Source: Mycolicibacterium sphagni
GTDB taxonomy: Bacteria > Actinomycetota > Actinomycetes > Mycobacteriales > Mycobacteriaceae
Direction: 5' to 3'
Length of the DNA stretch: 64,000 nt
Assembly (NCBI RefSeq): GCF_013337765.1
Contig: NZ_VBSB01000012.1
Span: 212,928-276,927, forward strand
Shown: positions 42,348 to 50,197 of the stretch, piece by piece
Numbering within the stretch: the first letter of the stretch is position 1
Layout: every line of letters begins with the position of its first letter
Made by a program: the position numbers and the translations under genes
The notes under the pieces: generated by a model
The model's database searches: none
Seen by the model: the letters and a program-made list of their open reading frames with translations, nothing else
Told to the model about the DNA's origin: nothing

Positions 42348-42379
42348 CCGGAGCATGGCGGCCTGCGGGCAGAGCTGAC

Positions 42380-43168
42380 CTACTGCCGCTGGCTGAGCCA
42401 CCAGCGATTGTGCAGCCGCTTGCAGTGCCGTGCCGACAGCGGCTCGCGCCCGTCGTACCCGGGCAGCACCGCCGCAGCGCCGGTGAAGTCTTGGTCGGCC
42501 GTGTAGTCGGTCGTGACGATGACTGTCGCCAGCCCGGCACCCCTGGCTGCCTGCAGCCCGAGGGCGGAGTCTTCGATGGCCATCGCGCAGTCGGGCCGGA
42601 TGCCCAATTCGTGCAGGGCCCGCTGGTAGGCCTCGGGGTCGGGCTTGAGCCTGGTCACGTCGTCGCCGGTGATCATTACCTCGACGACGCCGTCACCGAT
42701 CAGCTGGCGGACCAGAGGCTCCACCCAGGACCGGCGGCCGGTCGTGGCGATCGCGATGCGGACATCCGCGCAGTGCAGTCCCCAAATCAGGTCCAGCAGC
42801 CCGGGCCGGGCATCGATGTCACCGTTGAGGATGGAGTCGCGGAACAACGCAGTCTTGGTCTGGTGCACCGCGGTGGCCACGCTGTCTGCGGCATCGCCGT
42901 ACCCGCGGGCACGCAGGTCGGCAGCGATTCGGCGCTGGCCGCCGGTGATCCGCAGCAGCCGTCCGTACTCGACGGCATCCCAATACACGTTGAGCCCGTG
43001 GTGGGCGAACGCCGCATTGAAGGCCAATCGGTGGCCGTCACGTTCGGTGTCGGCGATCGTCCCGTCGACATCGAAGATGACGGCCTCTAGCGCGGGCAAG
43101 TCGGCGTAGGCGCAGCGCGCCCGGTCCCACCAGAACGACCGGCTCCTGGTGAACGTGTCCGCGTGCAT
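42380..43168 (-). CDS. cbbY: HAD-superfamily phosphatase, CbbY-like
   Basis: The 262-aa protein has the HAD core with the nucleophile motif AVIFDVDGTIADTERDGHR, a helical cap (residues about 60-130), AIATTGRRSW as motif II, and KPDPEAYQRALHELG with AIEDSALGLQAA as motifs III and IV. This is the beta-phosphoglucomutase/CbbY subgroup; CbbY removes the RubisCO inhibitor xylulose-1,5-bisphosphate. It follows prk on the same strand, which supports the name. It has an unusual N-terminal extension of about 36 residues with two tryptophans. Start is ATG 43168; the frame is open to 43270. It converges with gatB. Confidence 0.78.
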   Translation of the reverse strand: MHADTFTRSRSFWWDRARCAYADLPALEAVIFDVDGTIADTERDGHRLAFNAAFAHHGLNVYWDAVEYGRLLRITGGQRRIAADLRARGYGDAADSVATAVHQTKTALFRDSILNGDIDARPGLLDLIWGLHCADVRIAIATTGRRSWVEPLVRQLIGDGVVEVMITGDDVTRLKPDPEAYQRALHELGIRPDCAMAIEDSALGLQAARGAGLATVIVTTDYTADQDFTGAAAVLPGYDGREPLSARHCKRLHNRWWLSQRQ

Positions 43169-43210
43169 GACCGCCACACCCGCAGTATGACCTGGGGCGA
43201 TACCGGCCGG

Positions 43211-43230
43211 CATCCCCCGATCAGGGGATG
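43211..43230. promoter_or_regulatory. GC-rich dyad upstream of the CbbY-like gene
   Basis: CATCCCC (43211-43217) and GGGGATG (43224-43230) are perfect inverted arms with a 6-base spacer, 43 bases upstream of the cbbY start and 41 bases after the prk stop. It could terminate the prk transcript or be an operator; it resembles dyads at 46997 and 63861. Confidence 0.4.
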
Positions 43231-43270
43231 GTGGGAGCCAAACCTCACCCGTTCCGTGGTCATGTGCCAC

Positions 43271-44221
43271 CTACCGGCCGGCAGCCAGCACGTGATGCAT
43301 CAGCACCATCTGGGTGATGGCCAGGGGAGTGCTGCGCTCATCGGCGCCGATCCGGCCCAGCGCTTCGGGGACCGCTGAACCGTCCCGGCCGAGTGCGTGC
43401 CACACCATCTTCTCGGCGGTGGCGTTCTCCTCCGGACTGGCGTAGCCGTGCACATGCACGCTGTCGACCGGACGCCCGTCGCCATCGCGGGCCAGACGCA
43501 TGTGGATGGTTTGCGCCATCCCCGGCTGCAGCACCTCCGAGAGGTCGGGTTGCTGGATGGTGGTGCGCAGAAGTAGCGATGCCGAAAGTGGCGTGCCGGG
43601 TGCATCGTCGCGGGCATCGACTGGGGCGAACCGGACGACAATATCGGCGTGGGCGCGCTGCGGTCGGATGAATTCCGCGGATTCGGTCTCCCGATCCATC
43701 AGTTCGGCGAGCACCTGCTCTTCGGTGTAGCCGCGACTCGTGGTGTCGCGGTTCACCTTCCAGCCCCGCCTTATCTGTTCGGGTGGGTCGAGGTAGACGG
43801 TGATGTCGAAGCATGCTCGGGCCAGCTTGCTGTGCAGCGGCAGCAGCCCCTCGACGACGATCACCTCGGCGGGCTCGACCAGCTGCGGGCGGATCAGCCG
43901 CCCGGTGCCGTGGTCGTAGACCGGTTTGAGGATCGGCTGGCCGGTGGCCAGCAGCTGCAGGTGTTGGGCAAGGATCGATAGATAGTGGCAGTCGGGATGC
44001 AACGCGGTGAACGGCTTGTGCGCGCGCTCGTAACGGTCGTAGCGGTGGTAGTCATCGGTGGACAACACCGTGCATCGCTCTGACCCAAGGGCATCCACGA
44101 TACCCTTGGCCACCGTCGATTTGCCGGCCGCGCTGTCTCCTGCGATGGCCAGCAGCACCGGGCGACGGCGGTCCTCGTGCGAGGCGCGGCGGATCCGAAT
44201 CATCTTGTCAGCCATCGCCAT
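43271..44221 (-). CDS. prkB: Phosphoribulokinase
   Basis: The 316-aa kinase converts ribulose 5-phosphate to ribulose 1,5-bisphosphate, the RubisCO substrate. It has the P-loop AIAGDSAAGKSTVAKG, the STDDYHRYDR motif with the Tyr/His needed for Ru5P, HPDCHYLSILAQHLQLL, and the acidic Walker-B-like VIVVEGLLPLH. It is of the bacterial (not cyanobacterial redox-regulated) type. Start ATG 44221 overlaps the transketolase end by 14 bases; ATG 44215 also fits. Its presence with cbbLS is what makes the Calvin cycle reading firm. Confidence 0.93.
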   Translation of the reverse strand: MAMADKMIRIRRASHEDRRRPVLLAIAGDSAAGKSTVAKGIVDALGSERCTVLSTDDYHRYDRYERAHKPFTALHPDCHYLSILAQHLQLLATGQPILKPVYDHGTGRLIRPQLVEPAEVIVVEGLLPLHSKLARACFDITVYLDPPEQIRRGWKVNRDTTSRGYTEEQVLAELMDRETESAEFIRPQRAHADIVVRFAPVDARDDAPGTPLSASLLLRTTIQQPDLSEVLQPGMAQTIHMRLARDGDGRPVDSVHVHGYASPEENATAEKMVWHALGRDGSAVPEALGRIGADERSTPLAITQMVLMHHVLAAGR

Positions 44222-46247
44222 CCGGAGGAATTCCGGTGGATTGAGCCAGTGTTCGCAGTGCGGTCTCCGCCACCGCCGACGCCGACAGACCCAGATGTTC
44301 GGCGACCTGCGCGCCGGGCCCGCTCTCGCCGAAGCGGCTGATGCCCACCACGGTGTCCCGCGGGCCGGCCAGCGCCTTCCAGCCGGTCGGCACTCCGGCT
44401 TCGATCCAGACCGCAGGCACGTCCGACCAGCCGCGCGAGCCGCGGACGGCCTCGAGCCACTCTCGGCACATCACCGACACCACGGCGGCGGCCACCCCAC
44501 GCTCGGCCAGCAGCTCGGCGGCCTGCTGCGCCACGGCAACCTCGGAACCCGAGGCGGCCAGCACGATCTCGGCCGGTCCGGATGCGGCGCGGACCGTGCG
44601 TGCGCCGTGCATACGGATGTCGTCGAGTCCCGCGGCACCGAGCGCGGGCAGGTCCTGCCTGGACAGGACCAGCGCCGTCGGTCCGTCCAGGTTGGTGGCC
44701 GCCAGTTCCCAGGCCAGTGCGGTTTCGGCAGCATCGCCGGGTCGCAGCACAGTCAGCCCAGGGATCAGCCGCAGTGACTCGAGTTGTTCGATCGGCTGAT
44801 GGGTGGGCCCGTCCTCGCCGACATGCACGGAGTCGTGGGTGAACAGGTAAATCACCGGCAACCGCATCAGCGCTGACAGCCGTAGTGCCGGGCGCAGATA
44901 GTCGGCGAACACCAGGAAAGTGCTGCCGAAGGGCCGCAACCCGCCGTGGAGTGCGATTCCGTTCATCACCGCCGCCATGGCATGCTCGCGGATCCCGAAG
45001 TGGATGGTGCGCCCCGCGTAGTCCCCGGGGGCGATATCGCCGCCGGGGATCGACGTGTTGGTCGATGCCGCGAGGTCGGCCGAACCGCCGATCAGCCCCG
45101 GATACACTTCGGCGAGAGCTGTCAGCGCTGCCCCGGATGCCTTGCGGGTGGCCATCTTCGAGTCCGCGGTATCGATACTCAGTTTGGTCAGCACGTCGAC
45201 TGTCGTCGGTTCCGGCACATGAGAGAGCGGGAAGTGCTGAGCCAGGCCAGGATTCGTCGCCGTCCAATCGGCGTGGACTTGGTTCCAGACTGCATGGGCG
45301 GCTTCGCCCTGCGCAGCGCTGGCTGACGCGGTGTCGGCGACCGAAGCGGGAACATGGAATTCGGTGTCGGGCCAGTCCAGGCGCGCCCGCATCGCGGCGA
45401 GCGTTTGGGCGCCCAGCGGGCTGCCGTGTGCCTTCGAGGTGCCTTCGATACCGGGTGCGCCGTAGCCGATGGTGGTCTTCACCCGTATGAAGGTCGGCCG
45501 GTCTTCGTTATCTCGTGCGCGGGAGAACGCGCGGTCCAACGCCGGCACGTTGTTACCGTCGTCGACGCGCAGCACGTGCCATCCGTATGCGGCGAACCGG
45601 GCTTCGACGTCGTCGGCGCAACTGCGATGGGCCGGACCATCGATGGTGATGTCGTTGTCGTCGAAGATCAGCGCCAGCTTGCCAAGGCCCAGCCGGCCTG
45701 CCAATGACGCGGCCTCGTGGCTGATGCCTTCCATCAGGCAACCGTCACCGGCGAGCACCCAAACCCGGTGATCGACGACGGTGTGCTCGTCGGTGTTACA
45801 GCGCGCGGCCAGCATCCGCTCGGCCAGCGCGAGGCCCACCGCGTTGGCCAGGCCCTGCCCGAGTGGCCCCGTGGTCGTTTCGACCCCGGGCGTGTGACCG
45901 TACTCCGGGTGCCCGGGGGTTTTCGAGCCGAGCTGGCGGAAGCGGCGCAGCTCGCTGACCGGCAGGTCGTAGCCGAACAGGTGCAACAACGAGTACAGCA
46001 GCATCGAGCCGTGGCCCGCGGAGAGCACGAACCGGTCCCGGTCCGGCCAATGCGGGTCGGCCGGGTCGTGGCGCAGATGCCGGGACCACAGCGTCCATCC
46101 GATCCCCGCCGCACCGAGCGGTAGACCGGGATGGCCGCTGTTGGCGGCCTCCACACCGTCAGCAGCCAGGAACCGAAGTGTGTTGATCGCAAGCAGATCC
46201 AGCTCGCTGGTGCGGGCCTCGTCTTCGACCGTCGGGGCCAGGGTCAT
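44208..46247 (-). CDS. tkt: Transketolase
   Basis: The 679-aa enzyme moves two-carbon units between sugar phosphates with thiamine diphosphate. It has the N-terminal SGHPGLPLGAAGI, the ThDP/Mg motif GDGCLMEGISHEAAS followed by DDNDITIDG, a pyrimidine-binding domain with HFGIREHAM and SVHVGEDGPTHQP, and the C-terminal domain. It serves the regenerative part of the Calvin cycle here; the housekeeping copy is expected elsewhere. Start ATG 46247 overlaps the rpe stop by four bases. Confidence 0.94.
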   Translation of the reverse strand: MTLAPTVEDEARTSELDLLAINTLRFLAADGVEAANSGHPGLPLGAAGIGWTLWSRHLRHDPADPHWPDRDRFVLSAGHGSMLLYSLLHLFGYDLPVSELRRFRQLGSKTPGHPEYGHTPGVETTTGPLGQGLANAVGLALAERMLAARCNTDEHTVVDHRVWVLAGDGCLMEGISHEAASLAGRLGLGKLALIFDDNDITIDGPAHRSCADDVEARFAAYGWHVLRVDDGNNVPALDRAFSRARDNEDRPTFIRVKTTIGYGAPGIEGTSKAHGSPLGAQTLAAMRARLDWPDTEFHVPASVADTASASAAQGEAAHAVWNQVHADWTATNPGLAQHFPLSHVPEPTTVDVLTKLSIDTADSKMATRKASGAALTALAEVYPGLIGGSADLAASTNTSIPGGDIAPGDYAGRTIHFGIREHAMAAVMNGIALHGGLRPFGSTFLVFADYLRPALRLSALMRLPVIYLFTHDSVHVGEDGPTHQPIEQLESLRLIPGLTVLRPGDAAETALAWELAATNLDGPTALVLSRQDLPALGAAGLDDIRMHGARTVRAASGPAEIVLAASGSEVAVAQQAAELLAERGVAAAVVSVMCREWLEAVRGSRGWSDVPAVWIEAGVPTGWKALAGPRDTVVGISRFGESGPGAQVAEHLGLSASAVAETALRTLAQSTGIPPDGDG

Positions 46248-46939
46248 CGCAGCACCAGCTTTTGCGTTGCGGCGGTGCGAATCTGGTGTGCTCGCTCACT
46301 CATGGTGCCGGTGCCGCTGAAAAGCGCCGAACCGGCACAGAACACGTCGGCACCCGCCGCGGCCGCCGCGCCGATGGTGGTGGAGCTGATTCCGCCGTCG
46401 ACTTCGAGTTCGATATCCAAACCGCGGCGGTCGATTTCAGCTCGCGCCGCGGCGATCTTGGGTTCCATGTCGGCCAGGTAGCGCTGGCCGCCGAAGCCGG
46501 GATTGACCGTCATCACCAACAGGAGGTCGGTCACCTCGAGGACATTGATGACGGCTTCCAGCGGCGTGGCCGGATTGAGCGCCACCCCGGATAGTGCGCC
46601 CAAATCCCTTATGTGCGAAAGCGTTCGATGCAGGTGGGTGCAGGCCTCCGCGTGCACGATGATGATCTGGCATCCCGCGTCGACCCAGCGGTGCAGCATC
46701 GGATCGGGGTTGTCGACCATGAGATGGGCTTCGAATCCGATCGGGGTGCGGCCACGGTTGGCGGCGATCACGTCGGGTCCGAAGGTCAGGTTGGGCACGA
46801 ATGACCCATCCATCACGTCCCATTGGATGCGGTCAATACCGGCGTTGTCGATCTGTTCGACGTCACGGCCCAGCTCGGCGAAGTCCGCCGGCAGCACCGA
46901 GGCAACCAGCTTCGGGGCCGACATCGTCCTCACGGTCAT
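46244..46939 (-). CDS. rpe: Ribulose-phosphate 3-epimerase
   Basis: The 231-aa TIM-barrel enzyme interconverts xylulose 5-phosphate and ribulose 5-phosphate. It has SVLPADFAELGRDVEQ, the catalytic and metal-binding QWDVMDGSFVPNLTFG, HLMVDNPD, MTVNPGFGGQ and ELEVDGGI, all standard. The start ATG 46939 is preferred because GAGGAGGT lies eight bases before it; GTG 46945 is too close to that site and ATG 46924 too far. It is the first gene of the minus-strand rpe-tkt-prk(-cbbY) group and is divergent from the response regulator. Confidence 0.93.
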   Translation of the reverse strand: MTVRTMSAPKLVASVLPADFAELGRDVEQIDNAGIDRIQWDVMDGSFVPNLTFGPDVIAANRGRTPIGFEAHLMVDNPDPMLHRWVDAGCQIIIVHAEACTHLHRTLSHIRDLGALSGVALNPATPLEAVINVLEVTDLLLVMTVNPGFGGQRYLADMEPKIAAARAEIDRRGLDIELEVDGGISSTTIGAAAAAGADVFCAGSALFSGTGTMSERAHQIRTAATQKLVLR

Positions 46940-46996
46940 CAGCACATACCTCCTCGTGTCTGGCCAGATGCTAGGGCCGGCACACGGTGGCTGATG

Positions 46997-47012
46997 TCCC
47001 CCGAAGGGGGGA
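46997..47012. promoter_or_regulatory. GC-rich dyad between rpe and the two-component system
   Basis: TCCCCC (46997-47002) and GGGGGA (47007-47012) are perfect arms with a 4-base spacer (GAAG), in the 126-bp gap between rpe and the response-regulator start. It is the tightest of the three similar dyads in the island and a good candidate for an operator shared by the divergent genes. Confidence 0.5.
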
Positions 47013-47065
47013 CCGATCGAGTTAAGTTGCCCGGGTTGAAAAGACCCGTGCCTTATCGTGGTGCC

Positions 47066-47737
47066 ATGACGGCACCGCTGACGAATGGACCTGTGCGGGT
47101 CGTTCTAGTCGACGATCACGAAATGGTGATCGAAGGTCTCAAGGCCATGCTTTCCCCGTTCAAGAATCGGGTACGGGTGGTTGGCGAGGCCGTGGGTGTC
47201 GAGAAGGCACTGGCTGTGATCGCAAGCCTCAAGCCCGACATCGTGCTGTGTGACGTGCGTATGCAGGGTGCCAGTGGCCTCGATCTGTGCCGGGCGGTTC
47301 GCGAGCGCGACCCCGAACGCAAGGTGATTCTGCTGTCGGTCTACGACGACGAGCAATACCTGTTCCAGGCCCTACGGGTGGGTGCGTCGGGCTATCTGCT
47401 GAAGGGAATCAGCAGCGACGAACTCGTGCGGCAATTGGAGTTGGTGCACGGCGGAGCGACGGCGATCGATCCCGGGCTTGCCGCCCGCGCGGTCGACACC
47501 GCGGCGCGGCTGCAACGCGACGAGTTCTGGCCGGGCGCCCGCCAGGGTCTGACCCAACGGGAAAGCGAGATCTTGTCATTCGTGGTGACCGGGCTGTCCA
47601 ACCGCGGTATCGCCAGCAAGCTGGTGATCGGTGACGAGACCGTGAAAAGCCATCTGCGTTCGATCTATCGCAAGCTCGGGGTCAGCGACCGCACCAGCGC
47701 GGTGGCCACGGCGCTACGGGAGGGTATCTTCCAGTGA
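47066..47737 (+). CDS. NarL/LuxR-family response regulator
   Basis: The 223-aa protein has a receiver domain (residues about 10-125) with the acidic pocket VLVDDHEM, the phosphoacceptor Asp63 in VLCDVRMQG and the conserved Lys in SGYLLKGIS, then a LuxR-type helix-turn-helix (LTQRESEILSFVVTGLSNRG, ETVKSHLRSIYRKLGV). It is coupled to the histidine kinase gene by a GTGA overlap. Its place between the two Calvin-cycle gene groups suggests it controls them, possibly with huc and nuo; there is no direct proof. ATG 47066 is chosen over the longer frame to 46823, which would cover the rpe promoter. Confidence 0.9.
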   Translation: MTAPLTNGPVRVVLVDDHEMVIEGLKAMLSPFKNRVRVVGEAVGVEKALAVIASLKPDIVLCDVRMQGASGLDLCRAVRERDPERKVILLSVYDDEQYLFQALRVGASGYLLKGISSDELVRQLELVHGGATAIDPGLAARAVDTAARLQRDEFWPGARQGLTQRESEILSFVVTGLSNRGIASKLVIGDETVKSHLRSIYRKLGVSDRTSAVATALREGIFQ

Positions 47738-48975
47738 CGTCGTCCGGGGGCTTGGGAGCTCACGACGTCCACGGCCTGGTCGACGCCGACCGTGAGGTGG
47801 CGCTGCTACTCGACATCATCGCGGCCACCTCGAGCGGTCCGGGGGTGGAACCGATGGCTGCGGCCGTCGCCCGAATGATCACTGCGGCCACCGCATCCGA
47901 CGTCTGTTTCGTGCATGTGCTCGACGACACCGACCGCTCCCTGAGTTTGGCCGGTGCCACTCCGCCGTTCGACGAGCAGGTCGGCCGGGTGCGGCTGCCG
48001 CTGGGTTCGGGGGTGTCTGGCTGGGTGGCCAGCCATCGTGAGCCGGTGGTCATTGTCAGCAACAAAGAAGACGATCCGCGATACATGCCGATCGGTTCGC
48101 TGCGGGGTTCGGATTTCACCTCGATGGCCTCGGTGCCGATGGAGACCGAGCCGGGCGGGTTGGTCGGAGTCCTCAACGTGCACACCATTTCTCGGCGTGA
48201 TTTCACCCCGCGTGACATCCAGCTGCTATTGGTGATCGGCCGGCTGATCGCCGGGGCGCTGCACCAGGCGCGGCTGCACCGACAGCTGGGTGCGCGTGAA
48301 CGCGCGCACGAGAACTTCGCCGAGCAGGTGATCGCCGCACAGGAAAGCGAGCGTCGCCGGCTGGCCGCCGATATTCACGACGGCATCTCGCAGCGCCTGG
48401 TCAGCCTCACCTACCGGTTGGATGCCGCGGCGCGAGCCGTGGACCACAACGAAACCGCCGAAGCCGCCGAACAGATCGAAAAGGCGCGCGATCTGGCGGA
48501 TCTGACGTTCGCCGAGGCGCGCTCGGCCATCGGCGGTCTTCGCCCCCCAGTGCTCGACGACCTCGGCTTGGCCGGCGGGCTCGCCAGTCTCGCGTCCTCG
48601 ATCATGGAGGTCGATCTGGAACTCGAGCTCGCCGACGACCGGTTGCCCGAGCACATTGAGGTTGCGCTGTATCGCATCGCCCAGGAAAGCCTGCAGAACG
48701 TCGTCAAGCACTCCCGTGCGTTGACGGCCACCGTCTCGTTCACTGTCGTTGACGGCGCTGCTCGGCTCGAAGTGTCCGACAACGGCGTCGGCTTCGACCC
48801 GGGGAATGAGCGGGTGCCGGGCACCAACAATGTCGGTGGCTATGGCATGTTGTCGATGGCTGAGCGGGCCGAGCTCGTCGGCGGCCGGCTCACGGTCCGG
48901 GCGCGGCCTGGCTCGGGAACAACTGTGACGGTGACGATTCCGCTCGATGTAGTCGACGCGACTCAGACCGACTGA
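47734..48975 (+). CDS. Cytosolic GAF-domain sensor histidine kinase (NarX/HisKA_3 type)
   Basis: The 413-aa protein has no membrane segment. A GAF domain spans about residues 25-180 (ASDVCFVHVLDD, LPLGSGVSGWVASHREPVVI), then a short coiled coil (QLGARERAHENFAEQVIAAQ), the HisKA_3 dimerisation helix with the phosphoacceptor His215 in RRRLAADIHDGISQRL, and an HATPase with QESLQNVVKHS, SDNGVGFD and GYGMLSMAERAEL. Relatives include DevS-type GAF kinases that bind haem, but here I cannot identify a haem ligand. It should sense an intracellular signal such as redox state or a metabolite. The end overlaps the convergent aldolase gene by 13 bases. Confidence 0.9.
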   Translation: MTSSGGLGAHDVHGLVDADREVALLLDIIAATSSGPGVEPMAAAVARMITAATASDVCFVHVLDDTDRSLSLAGATPPFDEQVGRVRLPLGSGVSGWVASHREPVVIVSNKEDDPRYMPIGSLRGSDFTSMASVPMETEPGGLVGVLNVHTISRRDFTPRDIQLLLVIGRLIAGALHQARLHRQLGARERAHENFAEQVIAAQESERRRLAADIHDGISQRLVSLTYRLDAAARAVDHNETAEAAEQIEKARDLADLTFAEARSAIGGLRPPVLDDLGLAGGLASLASSIMEVDLELELADDRLPEHIEVALYRIAQESLQNVVKHSRALTATVSFTVVDGAARLEVSDNGVGFDPGNERVPGTNNVGGYGMLSMAERAELVGGRLTVRARPGSGTTVTVTIPLDVVDATQTD

Positions 48976-49961
48976 AGCTGGCCACGCATCCGCACCGCGG
49001 CCGCATTTGCCGCAACGTGCGCGGACAGCGCTGCCTGACCGTCGCCCACCCGGTCTTCCTCGCCGTGCCAGGCGGCCAGTGCCGGAGACACCAGCGCCCG
49101 TCCGAACGAGAACGTCAGCGGCCACGGGGTGTCGTGGCTCTGCATGGCGGCCAGGTTCGCGGTGGCCCGCTCAGCGGGTTGTCCGCCAGACAGGAACGCC
49201 ACCCCCGCCAGGTCGCCGGGCCAGCTGCGCAGCACCTCGACGGTGGCGGCAGCCACTTCTTCGGGCGTCGCGGGATGCGAATTATCTTCGCCTTCGGTGA
49301 CCATATTCGGCTTGAGCACGATGCCGGCCAGGTCGACGTTGAGCAGCGCCAGATGTTCGCGCACCGTTTGGTGGACGGCGGCGGTGACCTCGGCGCACCG
49401 GCCGATGCCGTGGGCGCCGGCCATCAGCACCTCGGGTTCGACGATCGGCACCAGGCCCGCCTCCTGGCAGGCGGCTGCGTACCGGGCCAGCGCGTTGGCG
49501 TTGGCCACGATCGAGCCGCGGCTGGGGGCGTTGTCGGTGATGGTGAACACTGCGCGCCACTTGGCAAACGCGGCACCGCTTCTGGCGTAATCGGCCAGAC
49601 GGCCCGCCAGCCCGTCGAGGCCTTCAGTGATCGTCTCGCCGGGCAGACCGGGGCAGGGCTTGGCTCCGGTGTCGACCTTGATGCCGGGCAGGATGCCACG
49701 TGCGCGGCAGGCCTCGGGGAACGGGGTGCCGTCAGCGAAGGTCTGGTTCAGGGTCTCGTCACAGAAGATGATGCCCGAGACCCCGTCCGCTAAATCTGCT
49801 GCGGTGACGAGCAATTCGCGGTAATCCCGCCGGTTCTGCGCGGTGGGGTTGACACCGGCGTCTTCCAGGCGCGACGACATGGTGCCGATACTCTCGTCGG
49901 CGGCCAGGATGCCCTTGCCGAAGGTGGTCATCTGCTGGGCGATCTTTTGGGTCGTGGTCAT
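48963..49961 (-). CDS. fda: Class I fructose-bisphosphate aldolase
   Basis: The 332-aa enzyme is a Schiff-base (class I) aldolase, with FGKGILAADESIGTMSSRL at the N-terminus, WRAVFTITDNAPSRGS, PIVEPEVLMAG, the catalytic lysine in LAGIVLKPNMV and AGVAFLSGGQ. Mycobacterial glycolysis normally uses a class II enzyme, so this copy probably serves the Calvin cycle, where aldolase makes FBP and sedoheptulose 1,7-bisphosphate. It is on the opposite strand to cbbLS and divergent from it across a 236-bp promoter region. ATG 49961 is the family start. Confidence 0.93.
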   Translation of the reverse strand: MTTTQKIAQQMTTFGKGILAADESIGTMSSRLEDAGVNPTAQNRRDYRELLVTAADLADGVSGIIFCDETLNQTFADGTPFPEACRARGILPGIKVDTGAKPCPGLPGETITEGLDGLAGRLADYARSGAAFAKWRAVFTITDNAPSRGSIVANANALARYAAACQEAGLVPIVEPEVLMAGAHGIGRCAEVTAAVHQTVREHLALLNVDLAGIVLKPNMVTEGEDNSHPATPEEVAAATVEVLRSWPGDLAGVAFLSGGQPAERATANLAAMQSHDTPWPLTFSFGRALVSPALAAWHGEEDRVGDGQAALSAHVAANAAAVRMRGQLQSV

Positions 49962-49989
49962 GGTTGCTCCTGTCCTCAGCGGTGGCGCG

Positions 49990-50041
49990 GCAGACGCAAT
50001 GACGCACCGAAATGCCCTGAAACGCAGGACCTTGCGTCTGC
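49990..50041. repeat. Inverted repeat in the aldolase leader region
   Basis: GCAGACGCAA (49990-49999) and TTGCGTCTGC (50032-50041) are perfect 10-base arms with a 32-base loop, just upstream of the aldolase start on its side of the gap. The same decamer core is in the pfkA terminator stem at 40735-40807. Confidence 0.55.
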
Positions 50042-50120
50042 TCAGCGTTCGGGGCCACAGTAGGGACGGCCGCGCCGCCCGACCTCACCCATGCGGTGGA
50101 GGCCCGGGGGGACCGTCTAA

Positions 50121-50137
50121 TAGTGAAGTAAATACTA
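50121..50137 (+). promoter_or_regulatory. LysR-type (CbbR) operator candidate upstream of cbbL
   Basis: TAGT (50121-50124) and ACTA (50134-50137) form an inverted repeat with nine bases between, an AT-rich dyad of the size LysR regulators bind, 60 bases before the cbbL ATG. The surrounding 50 bases are the most AT-rich of the gap, as expected for a promoter. Confidence 0.45.
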
Positions 50138-50197
50138 CAGAGTTAGGGCATTATTCTTGATAGACAGATTCAGTGTTGGGCGGGCAGCATTCAGGGC

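Noticed and set aside
40701..42401. 566-aa open frame antisense to gatB
   Set aside because: Composition is typical of third-position GC shadows; gatB fully explains the region.
46997..47012. DosR (DevR) binding box
   Set aside because: The dyad has C6/G6 arms but lacks the GGGACT...AGTCCC core of DosR boxes.
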